Below, piece after piece: positions 36,801 to 45,121 of a stretch of 64,000 nt of DNA. The stretch lies in the NCBI GenBank assembly GCA_029339195.1, contig JAPTJF010000013.1:186001-250000 (forward strand). The letters run 5' to 3'. How positions within the stretch are numbered: the first letter of the stretch is position 1; each line of letters starts with the position of its first letter. Position numbers and translations under genes: made by a program. The notes under the pieces are model-generated. The model saw only the letters and a list, made by a program, of their open reading frames with translations, was not told the DNA's origin and ran no database searches. This DNA is from Micractinium sp. NFX-FRZ (taxonomy: Eukaryota > Chlorophyta > Trebouxiophyceae > Chlorellales > Chlorellaceae).

Positions 36801-39540
36801 CGTTGCAGCTGCCAACCACATCCGCAACGGCGACGCCGATGTGATGGTGGCGGGCGGCAGCGAGGCGCCCATCATCCCTGTGGGGCTGGGCGGCTTTGTG
36901 GCGTGCAGGTCAGTTGTGATTGGCTGGTGTGGGAGTTGTGTCGTGGGTTCTCGTGGGCCTGGGCGGCAGTGTGAGTCAGGTTTGCATGAACTGCTTGAAG
37001 CGGCAGATTTGCGCCAGATGCTGGCACCGGTGCCCGCACATTGATGCAGTGTGGGCATTCCCTGCTGCAGCTGGGGCAAGCTGTATTGACAACATGAGCC
37101 TTGCAATGGTCAACATGCCGGCCGTCAACTCACTGCGTGCCCCCTGCTGTGCTGCCCTGTGCTTGCAGAGCACTTAGCCAGCGGAACGATGAGCCGCAGC
37201 GGGCGTCGCGGCCATGGGACCAAGGCCGCGACGGCTTCGTCATGGGCGAGGGTGCAGGTGCGTGCAATGTGGATCCCAGCATGCTCCTCCCTTTGTGTTT
37301 ATAGCCGTCCTGATGCCGTGCCTTACCTGCCTCGCCTGGCAACATCCATGCCCCCCCTGAATCACACAATTGCCTGGGTGCCTGGGGCAAGCCCCCTTTC
37401 TCGTCCCGAAGCCTGCCCCACGTGTGTTTTCACCTGCCTGCACTTGCGTCTGAAACTACTTCATGTTTTGTAGTTACTGTTTTGAATTAAAGGTGGCACT
37501 GTGCGCTCCCGCAGGCGTGCTGATCATGGAGAGCCTGGAGCATGCGATGGCGCGTGGGGCACCCATCATTGCAGAGTACCTGGGCGGTGAGTGCACTGCT
37601 TGTGGTGCTTCACGCATTCATCTCATTGTAGAGTACCTCAGCAGTGAGTGCATGGCATGCCGGGTCTATGATTGCAGTGGGAGTGTCAGGACGGCGAGGC
37701 CATGCAGGTCATTGTATGTGTATCACGTCCACATTTATGCACAGTGCTTGGGCGGTGATCAATTTGATGTTGTTCGTACATTCTTGCTCAGTATTGCAGT
37801 GCTGTACGCAGCACGCTTTGTAATGGCTACATTATTTAAGAAGACAGAAGTTTGGTGCTGAGGCCCTTATTGAATATTGCCTCGGTTGCTGAAACCAACC
37901 ATTTTGCAGGCCCGGTCACCTGCGATGCACCCCATGTTGCTGGCTTCCATCCCGACAGCCTGGGCCTGTCAACTTGCATAAGCTCAGCGATTGTTCTCCT
38001 TGCTGTTGCCCACCGTGCAGGCGCGGTCACCTGCGATGCGCACCACATGACGGACCCCCACCCCGATGGCCTGGGCGTGTCCACCTGCATTGAGCTGGCG
38101 CTGAAGGACGCTCGCATTGAGCGGGACGAGGTGAGGCAAGGCGTCATGCTACACTGCAGCAGTGACATGGTCAGAATAGAGTTGGTGCAATGTTGCATCA
38201 AGTGGTGCTGAAGGACACTTGCGTTGAGTGGGACACTGGCAGCTGGGGGAGGGCTGCAAGGGAAGAAGAGGGCAAGAACTTGAAGAGTGATCGGGCGAGG
38301 GATGAGGACAGAGTACTGCCCAGCACTTTGGTAGTTAATAGCAGCAGTTTGAATGTGTTATGGCGAACGGAGCCTGGTTGCGGTTTCGGTTCCTAACGGC
38401 GCAGAATGTAGGAGGCTGTGGCGTAGCAAGTGAGCAGTGATGCAGGGTAGAGCAGGTCTGCTACTTCACTGCCAAGCTGTGTCGTAGCCGGTGGCGTCAT
38501 GACGCTGAACCCGTCTTTTTGTGCACACTGCTTACCTGGCGCAGGTGAACTACATCAATGCGCACGCCACCAGCACCCTTGTGGGCGACAAGGCGGAGGT
38601 GAAGGCAATCAAGAAGGTGAGAAATGGGAACAGTACTGGGGTTGCTGCGTATCTCTGCCTTTAAGAGGACGCATGTTGGTGGGAAGCACACAGGTTGTAT
38701 TTGGCAGAGTGCCCTGGTTTTCAAGGCAGAAACAAGTTGGGCATGCATGGCAGCTCGCAGCCGGACAGCGCTGGATCCAGTCGTGCCATGCTTACCGTCT
38801 GCCCCTGCTATTCCTGCCCCTCTTCCTGCCCCCCTTGTTTATCGCTTGCCTGCAGGTGTTCAACGACCTGTCCCATGTGAAGATGAACGGCACCAAGAGC
38901 ATGATTGGGCACTGCCTGGGAGCAGGTTCGCTGTGCTTGTGTTTGCATGTCTCGAGTGTGCTCGGTGGTTGCCTGGGAGCTGGTGCGTGTCTGGTGTGGT
39001 TGGGACTAAGTCTTGCAAGACGATACAGATTAAGTCGATGGCCGACATCTTTGTGTCGCCCCGCCATGTTCTCTTTCCAACTGGTGCCTCACTGGACGTG
39101 CCTCTCTTTTGGTGCAGCTGGTGGCATGGAGGCGATAGCCACCATCAAGGCCATCCAGACGGGCTGGGTGCACCCCACCATCAACCACGTGAGTGCGCCG
39201 CTGTAGTGCAGCCTCCTCAGCTTACAGCTGAATATCTCCACAAAAGGGACTTCAGGTTCAGGATGAAGTGTGCAGCGTGCGGGCAGGGTTGATCGAGCAC
39301 CAATCGTAGTAGCGTGCATGTCTTGGGAACAGCTGTACTTTCTTGTCAACCCACTGCTTTGCTCATGCACTCAACTTCAATGTGACCTGCCATCTGCAGG
39401 ACACGCCCATTGAGGAGGTGGACGGCATCAACGTTGTGCCCAACACCAAGCAGCAGCACGACATCACCGTCGGCATCAGCAACAGCTTTGGCTTTGGCGG
39501 CCACAACAGCGTGGTGGCATTTGCGCCCTTCAAGGCCTGA
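33804..39540 (+). CDS. KAS1: Beta-ketoacyl-ACP synthase I (KAS I), plastid
   Basis: Exons: 33804-33878, 34044-34126, 34357-34405, 34566-34643, 35024-35062, 35135-35227, 35524-35632, 35987-36073, 36442-36534, 36809-36908, 37169-37257, 37515-37586, 38021-38130, 38545-38616, 38856-38925, 39118-39188, 39400-39540; 476 residues. It condenses malonyl-ACP with acyl-ACP from C4 to C16 in type II fatty acid synthesis. The first ~45 residues ([11 protein letters not shown]...) are a transit peptide, then [20 protein letters not shown]. The catalytic Cys is in STACATANY (exon 9), His in INAHATST (exon 14) and in GHCLGAAGG (exons 15/16); the end is [20 protein letters not shown]. Local sequence ([24 protein letters not shown]) favours KAS I over KAS II. 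The introns carry several decayed exon copies, reported separately. Confidence 0.96.
35272..35310 (+). repeat. Decayed copy of the KAS1 exon 6 end and donor
   Basis: TTCAAGAAGGTACAGGGCAG and CTGCCTGT in the intron repeat the exon end and first intron bases at 35211-35246 (CCAAGAAGGTGAAGGGCGG, CTGCCTGT). Confidence 0.6.
36219..36240 (+). repeat. Copy of the KAS1 exon 8 end in the next intron
   Basis: ACGCCATCACCAACATGG is identical to the exon 8 end (36056-36073) and is followed by a similar GGGTGGGT tract. Confidence 0.65.
37622..37760 (+). repeat. Two decayed copies of the KAS1 exon 12 end
   Basis: The exon end and donor (ATTGCAGAGTACCTGGGC, then GGTGAGTGC, at 37568-37595) recur at 37624-37650 (ATTGTAGAGTACCTCAGC, AGTGAGTGC) and more weakly at 37741-37758 (CAGTGCTTGGGCGGTGA). 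Confidence 0.6.
37910..38020 (+). pseudogene. In-frame ghost copy of KAS1 exon 13
   Basis: An intact acceptor (TTTTGCAG, ending 37909) is followed by a diverged copy of exon 13: it codes [20 protein letters not shown] against [20 protein letters not shown] in the real exon. The copy starts 111 bases (37 codons) before the true exon 13, has no stop and no GT donor, and reads straight into the true exon in the same frame. Use of acceptor 37909 would insert 37 residues. The duplicate may be a dead exon or an alternative acceptor; the altered HHMTDPH segment suggests decay. Confidence 0.7.
38202..38233 (+). repeat. Decayed copy of the KAS1 exon 13 end
   Basis: GTGCTGAAGGACACTTGCG and TTGAGTGGGAC repeat the exon end at 38096-38127 with a few substitutions. 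This exon therefore has copies on both sides. Confidence 0.65.
38970..38986 (+). repeat. Decayed copy of the KAS1 exon 15 end and donor
   Basis: TGCCTGGGAGCTGGTGCG resembles the exon 15 end TGCCTGGGAGCAGGTTCG at about 38913-38930. Confidence 0.5.
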
Positions 39541-40128
39541 GCAGCCGGTCAAGGGTACAAACGCGTGCACACAAACACTTGTACTGCTGTGAACGGTGAG
39601 CATTGGTTGTGAGCGGCATTGTGAATTTCTGTAAGTGCACAGACTTGAAGGAGGTCACAGAGCAGGCACATTGCGCACTGACTGCCTTCCCCGCCTCGCG
39701 GTTCTTCACACTGATTTGACATTGGACGACATACCAGAAACTGGCATTGGACGAGCCGGTCAGGCAGTGAGAGGGCATTTGAGTCTGAGCCTGGCTTAGG
39801 TGGAACTGTCCTGGTGTTACTTCAGTACCTGAAACAAAGGAACAAGGGAACCTGCTGAAAAACAGTGTAATTACCAGTTCTCAAGCAACCGTGCTGTGCT
39901 GTCCTGTGCGTTGCTGTGTTCTGCTGTGCCGCACTCTCAGCCCTGCCATGCTACAGCACAGCATCCCTGCCCTGTGCATGTCGCATTTCATCTCGTGCAT
40001 TGCCGCCGCTTGGTCATGATGCCTGTTAAGTTGGCTGCCATTTGCTCCAGGCCCTGCTCACTCGCCGCCTGGAGCATTGTAATGCTTGCCCTCTGTAGCT
40101 CAGCAGCTCTGACGCAGCAGCCCTGCGC
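39541..40128. other. Convergent 3' region, KAS1 / GIDE gene
   Basis: No gene seen. TGTAA occurs at 39630-39634 and 39866-39870 on the plus strand, 90 and 326 bases after the KAS1 stop. Confidence 0.4.
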
Positions 40129-41802
40129 TCAACTCCTGGCCTTGCTGACGACATGTACCAGCAGGCTAGTTGCCAGCAGGCCCCCCCCTATGCACATGCA
40201 GATGTTGCCCACTTGCTGCATATCAGCAGCCTCAGTCTCCGCCTCGTCCAGCAGCTGGCGGTAGGGCTTGCGGCTGATGATTTCCGGGTGCAGCACCAGC
40301 ATGTGCCCCTCACGCCGCATCGCAACCTGTAAGGAGGAGGGCGCAGTGCATGCGAGTGACCAGTGTATTGTCGCCTGAACCATGCCATGCCAGCAGGTGC
40401 GGGCAGCTGTGGGGTAGCTCTGCTGCATCCTGCCCTTCACAGGCATCCTCTTAGTCTCCTCCAATTCCCCGTCAACTCACTGGGTGGGCTGCGGGGTCGT
40501 CGACAGACGTGCTCAGCTCGCCGGCGGCAGTCATTTGCAGCCCCAGCGGCAGAATGCGCTCCTCTGTGTGTACGCCTACGCTCCGCTCTCCCAGCTCCCG
40601 TTCCGCCAGGCGGTCCCGCCCCTTCTCGTTGGATGGGATGCTGCAAACGAGCGGGAGGGGCCGGATGGGAAGAAGCGGCAGTTTTGAAGGAGCACAGCAA
40701 GCAGTTCTGGCTGGGGTGTGCGTGACCGCTACATGCGCTGGCGTACGGGATGACACGTGGGATGCCCAGGAGCTGCTCGGCTGGTTGACTCCTGCTTGCC
40801 AACCACACGTGCACTAATGATGATGCGCGCCTATGAATGCACAACGCGCAATGTGCATCCAGCACAATCCACCGACCTTCCCATTGCCACCTCCCACTCA
40901 CATGCGGCTGCCAGCAATCTTCATGAAGTCACGTACGTTGTTGCCGTCCGTCACCATGGGCAGCTCAACGCCGTTGCCTTCCTTGAGTGCCCAGCTCGCC
41001 TCAATTCTATCGTTGCGCAGCATACGGTAGACGCGTTCCCACTTGCCCTCCCTGTTCTGCCTGCCTCCCGCCTGCTCCTCTGCTGGTGGCACATATTTCT
41101 CCCAGACTTGCTTCTCGGTGACCTGGAGGGGTATCGTGGATAGAGCAAGCACACCCTTTGTTTGGGCAGACAAGTGGTTCAAGCGTCACTTGAGCGAACA
41201 GGACGCCTTTCTGCTGTGCCAAGCAGCCTGTGCCAAGCACCCCCATCCACCGAGCATGGCAGGATTCGTACCTCAAGAATGGCACCCTCACGGCCACTCA
41301 GCGAAGAGACAACAGGCTTGGCTGCAGTCACCAGCCCCGACACAGTCACCCTTGATGGGTGCCGGCCTTGCCAAAACTCGTTGCTGAGCACTGCATGACA
41401 AAACACAGAAACACAGAGCAACATGCATATCCCGCTAGTATGGACTTGCGGGGCCGATTTTGGTAGCAGTTAGCACGATGCCCAGTGACGGTTCCCAAAC
41501 TTTACGGCTAAACCATAAATCAAGATAATACGGTCAAGGGTAGAGAAGCGGTGATGCAATGTGGTTTGGAAGCCGGGTGGGCGAAAGCGAGAGGGGACTT
41601 GGCGGGCATGCTGGTGACCAGTCGCTGCTGACTGCATGGCTGCTCGCCTTCCAGGCAAGCTGCGCAGCGCACCTCGCAAGGTGCGGGGCGGGGCGCTCTT
41701 GAGATATCTTGCACGCTTCCTTGCGTCGTCCCCTGCAGCATAAGCGCAGAAACCGCCGACGAGGCAGGTCCCTCCGACATAGAGCAAACCCTCGGCGGCC
41801 AT
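40129..41802 (-). CDS. GIDE-domain membrane protein, SP1/MULAN-like without RING
   Basis: Exons: 41802-41673, 41390-41272, 41122-40902, 40640-40481, 40326-40129; 275 residues, phases consistent. An N-terminal hydrophobic helix (LLYVGGTCLVGGFCAYAAG) and a C-terminal one (ICMCIGGGLLATSLLVHVV) flank a soluble part containing RVTVSGLVTAAKPV, REGAILE, GERSVGVHTEERILPLGLQM and GHMLVLHPEIISRKPYRQLL. This order matches the GIDE/BAM domain of the membrane E3 ligases SP1 (chloroplast outer envelope) and MULAN/MUL1 (mitochondria). Those enzymes end in a RING finger; here the frame stops at SKARS just after the second helix and I find no Cys/His RING downstream. It is either a RING-less paralogue or a truncated form. 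Function is inferred from architecture. Confidence 0.75.
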
Positions 41803-42052
41803 ATTCACGTCCTCTGAGCGGATGTCCTGTACATTTTACTGAGAGAGGTGTGTGTTTGGCCAACGGGGTCGCCCAGCAATCAGGCGCGCCACTTTCTGGG
41901 CACAGCATGCGCAGCGCAGCGCTGTTTCTGTGCGGAGCGCGCTGTGTAATCCCAGCTGTGATGTCAACATCAGGCAAGACAGCTCCACATCTGTTTGCCC
42001 AGTTTGAACGTCCGCCCTTTGAACCACAGGCTGGAAGCATCCACCTGGCTTC

Positions 42053-42145
42053 CTGCATCGAGCAACAACGACCATCAAACAAAAGACAAAAGGCCGGCCG
42101 GGTTGCTGCCGGTGGAAAGTGCCATTGCTTGGCGGCAGCTGCCTT
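42053..42145. repeat. Dispersed repeat, copy 1
   Basis: About 90 bases (CTGCATCGAGCAACA..., AAAGACAAA-GGCCGG, TTGCTGCC, AAGTGCCA-TGCTTGGCGG) recur at 44539-44627 in the same orientation with roughly 80 percent identity by eye. It lies between two minus-strand genes. Confidence 0.65.
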
Positions 42146-42395
42146 TCTCTTCCCCACTTCCGGTGCCTGTACTTCGGAATCTCTCCAGAGGGTAATGTAC
42201 AGAGTATGGCCTATGCAACCAAAGGTCCTTGTACATCAACACAGTCAAAGCACTACAACAACAACAGTGTTACAGCGCCATTGACGGGCCACCAGCAGCA
42301 GCAGGAGCAGCAGTTCAGTTCAGGTAGGGCAGCGGGCACAGACATAAATGCAGCAGGAAGGGAAGCAGCACCGGCAGCAGCCAGTCCAGCCGCCA

Positions 42396-42931
42396 TCAGC
42401 GTGGTCGCCCCACCCGCAGCAGCGAAAAAGGCAGCTTGCACCACACCCTGCGCCGCATTCTTCGCTCAGCATGTGCTGCAGCAGGGTACTGCAGCAGCGT
42501 CTGCTGCTCTGCGGCTTCCTGCAAAGCCCCTTCAACTGCCAGCACATCATGCAGCCGTTCAAGGCAGCCTGCTGCTAGCCTGTAAGCGGCTGCCTGCACA
42601 TCGACGTTTCCAGATATCCCCGTCTGCAGGCTGGCCAGCACGCGTATGCTCAGGGTGGCAGGCAGGTTGAGCAGCTGCGACAAGTGAAGAGGAGCGTGGG
42701 TGGGTTGGTGGCTCTGAGCTCTAGTCAGGAACACATGTCTGCAACAAGCAACCTGTGAGTTCACAGGTGCAAAGCTCGCACCTGCTTTTGCAGCCGATGC
42801 AGGCGCGCCAGCAAATTGTGTGCAGCGCCGCTGGCGGTGATGACGGGGTGCACCGCCGGCAGCGGTGCGCTGACGCCGCGCTGATACGCCGCAGCGAAGG
42901 CTGTGCGCAAAGTGGCGCACCATGCCACCAA
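42396..42931 (-). CDS. Unresolved helical protein, two exons, possible frameshift
   Basis: Exon 42931-42782 (after a GTGTAG acceptor; LVAWCATLRTAFAAAYQRG...LLARLHRLQKQ) joins in phase to 42674-42396 (LLNLPATLSIRVLASLQTG...CLERLHDVLAVEGALQEA). The product is mostly amphipathic helices; I do not recognise it. No start codon was found, so upstream exons are missing. From about 42440 a different frame reads QAAFFAAAGGATTLMAAGLA and a hydrophobic stretch ending at PAALPEL, which looks more protein-like than the arginine-rich end in the first frame (RRMRRRVWCKLPF). A one-base frameshift, a missed intron or sequence error may be present. Confidence 0.35.
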
Positions 42932-43618
42932 CTACACAACTAAGTTCAGGAATGCACGCAAGAAGCTGTACAAGCTACAGGGTCGCAACCCACCAGACCC
43001 AGGGTAGGGCGGATGTGGCGAGGTGGGGAGGGTTCGGCGGCAGGCTTTCCTGCCGCCGGCGCATCTCCCCCAAAGTCACCCGCTGTGTGTCATGTCTTCC
43101 TCTTCTTCTTCTGCACGACCCTTCTTTTTTAACGGCACTTCATCCGCTGACCCTTTTTTGCACCCAACACGCCAGGCCGCAGCCTCGGGCCTCTTGCAGC
43201 CTCTGCCGAAAGCCCGCCTCCCTACCGTGCTCACCCGCCCTCTTTGCGACACCGCCCGCAGCAGAATGGCGACAGCCACCTGCGTGCTGCGTTTGGCGGC
43301 AGGGGCCGTGGTGACGCCGCGTCAGGCCGCCAGGCGCCAGGCGCCAGGGGGCGGTGGTGACGCCGCGTTAGGGCCGCCAGGCGCCAGGTGCCATCTTCCC
43401 GCGCGGGCTAGCAGGTGGGTGGGTAGACCGCTTGGTTCCTTGGGTTGCAGCGGGCGGGGGCGAAAGGGTGCCCGGGGCAACCTCCCAACGTCGGGACGTC
43501 CCAGCGTTGCCGCCGCCCGGCCGCGGCCGTTGCCCGCTCTGCCAGGGCGATCGCCGCGTGGGCGTGAGTGCCTGCCTAGCGTCACCAGCCTTGCCATTCC
43601 CCTCATTGCGCAGGCTCC
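42932..43618. other. Unassigned region with a local duplication
   Basis: Open frames on both strands, none convincing. A GC-rich unit (GTGACGCCGCGT...GCCGCCAGGCGCCAG) is duplicated at about 43311-43390. It may contain the 5' exon of the small TM protein to the right, perhaps from the ATG near 43266 (MATATCVLRLAAG). Confidence 0.3.
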
Positions 43619-43855
43619 ATGCAGCTGTGCACCCTCAAGACCCCGGCGGCAGCGGCGCGTGCAGCCACGGCACGGCCGGTGGCAGCCGTGGCAGGGAGTG
43701 AACGGCTGCCGCCTGCGGCGCCGCACCGCGCGGGCTTCCTCGGGGTGATTGTGATGGCGCTGGTGTATGCAGCTCTATTCGCGTCCTCTGGCTTCCCCGG
43801 TTACGCCAAGTTATTTCCGGTGGGGCCGCTTGCTTCCTCATCATGGCTATCGTAG
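43619..43855 (+). CDS. Small single-TM protein, probably plastid-targeted
   Basis: 78 residues from MQLCTLKTPAAAARAATARP to FPVGPLASSSWLS. The N-terminus is Ala/Arg-rich with few acidic residues, like a green-algal transit peptide, and is followed by one hydrophobic helix (GFLGVIVMALVYAALFASS). The layout resembles small nuclear-coded photosynthetic subunits, but I cannot match it to one. An acceptor-like CATTGCGCAG precedes the ATG, so a 5' exon is possible. Confidence 0.45.
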   Translation: MQLCTLKTPAAAARAATARPVAAVAGSERLPPAAPHRAGFLGVIVMALVYAALFASSGFPGYAKLFPVGPLASSSWLS

Positions 43856-44405
43856 CTGAGGTAGCTGAGTGCGTGTAGGGCCCCTAATGAGTGGCCTGGG
43901 AAGTCGCTCCTGTGCTTGTTTCCCTCCCTTGCCTCCACAACAAGGGAGGAGGTCCTCTTCCTCTCGATAGGAAGGCATGAGAGTTAATTCCTCTGTACAC
44001 TGCCCTCCATTGCCCTACCTGTTCCTGGGCAGCCGGGCTGTCGGGGTGTATCCTGTACCCTTGCCCGCCATGCCCGCACAAGCCCACAGTGCCTCTTCTT
44101 CTGCCTGCTTGCCTTGTTTGATTCCCTTTTGATTGCATGGCCTTGCGCCCCAAGATCCGCCACATTGCCTTCCTGCTCGCCACATTATCCCGCTGTGGCG
44201 CCCACCCTTCTCCTGCGTGCCCGCTGCTTCCTCTGGCGCATGCTCCCTTCTTGCCCCTGCATGGTCCCTCCCACACGGGCATGCCTCACCCACGGCTGCG
44301 CCAGCAACTTGTTGCACCCCTTGCGAGTGATATGACACATAATGTCCCCTGATCATGAAAATAACCACCGCACCATCCTGCTGTCAAAACGGGTCAAGCA
44401 GAGGA

Positions 44406-44447
44406 CCCCAGACCCAAGCACCCCAGCAGCGGTGCTTGGGTCTGGGG
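44406..44447. repeat. Perfect 17-bp inverted repeat (hairpin)
   Basis: CCCCAGACCCAAGCACC at 44406-44422 is the exact reverse complement of 44431-44447, with an 8-base loop. It lies in intergenic DNA. It could be a small-RNA precursor, a miniature element end or a transcript 3' structure. Confidence 0.75.
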
Positions 44448-44538
44448 CGCAGCGAAGCTGGCATCCACCTCCCACGTGCAGGCGGGAGGTGGGGCAGTGC
44501 GGACGCATGTAGGACCAGGAGCAGGCCTGCCCCCCTAC

Positions 44539-44627
44539 TCTGCATCGAGCAACATTAAATAAAAGACAAAGGCCGGTCAGCTTGCTACCACGGGGCGAAG
44601 TGCCACTGCTTGGCGGCAGCTGCCTTC
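44539..44627. repeat. Dispersed repeat, copy 2
   Basis: Second copy of the ~90-base sequence at 42053-42145, same orientation, with several substitutions and small indels. Confidence 0.65.
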
Positions 44628-45121
44628 GGCAGGATTAGGGCAGCAAGATGAATGCGGTGGCACGCCCCTTGGTCAAGAAGAGAAGAGGACTGGGGTCATA
44701 CCGCTGGTGTAAAGAAAGAAGTCAACTGTTGTTGTTGTTGTTCAGTGCCAGTTCAGAAAATGTGGTGTTGATGGCCCACTGGCCAACGCTGGCTTGCAGT
44801 GCTGCTGCACACATCTCTTCTCTCGCCCACTGGCACTGCCTGTCCTGCTGCACTTGTTTCGATGCAGGTGATGTGCACAGTGTGGTCTTTGCAACCAGGA
44901 GATCTTGTGTATTGGCACGATCTAGCACTCCACAGCGTGCATGGCATGGATGCGCTGGGGCTGACCATGACGAGGGGCTGAGCGGGCCACCACAGATGTC
45001 AGGCAACACAAGCGCTGCCGCTGCAGCTCAGACGGGCAGTGCTGTGTCGCCACAGGCAGCAGCTCCAACCGTGTCCGGTGCCGCTCAGTGGCAGCCTGAC
45101 TCTGTAAAAGCCTCAGAGGCG

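Larger units (their letters stand above)
43856..45121. other. Intergenic region with hairpin and dispersed repeat
   Basis: About 1.27 kb between a plus-strand and a minus-strand gene. Apart from the hairpin and the repeat listed separately I see only 3' UTR-like sequence. A plus-strand ORF at 44648-45259 has no domain and overlaps the minus-strand terminal exon. Confidence 0.35.

Noticed and set aside
37741..37760. Third copy of the KAS1 exon 12 end as a usable donor
   Set aside because: Only about 17 bases match and the donor reads GGTGATC, so function is unlikely; kept only as a weak repeat.
43095..43279. Serine-rich plus frame versus basic/acidic minus frame as a first exon
   Set aside because: Both are open, but neither joins in phase to the neighbouring candidate exons, so I could not choose.
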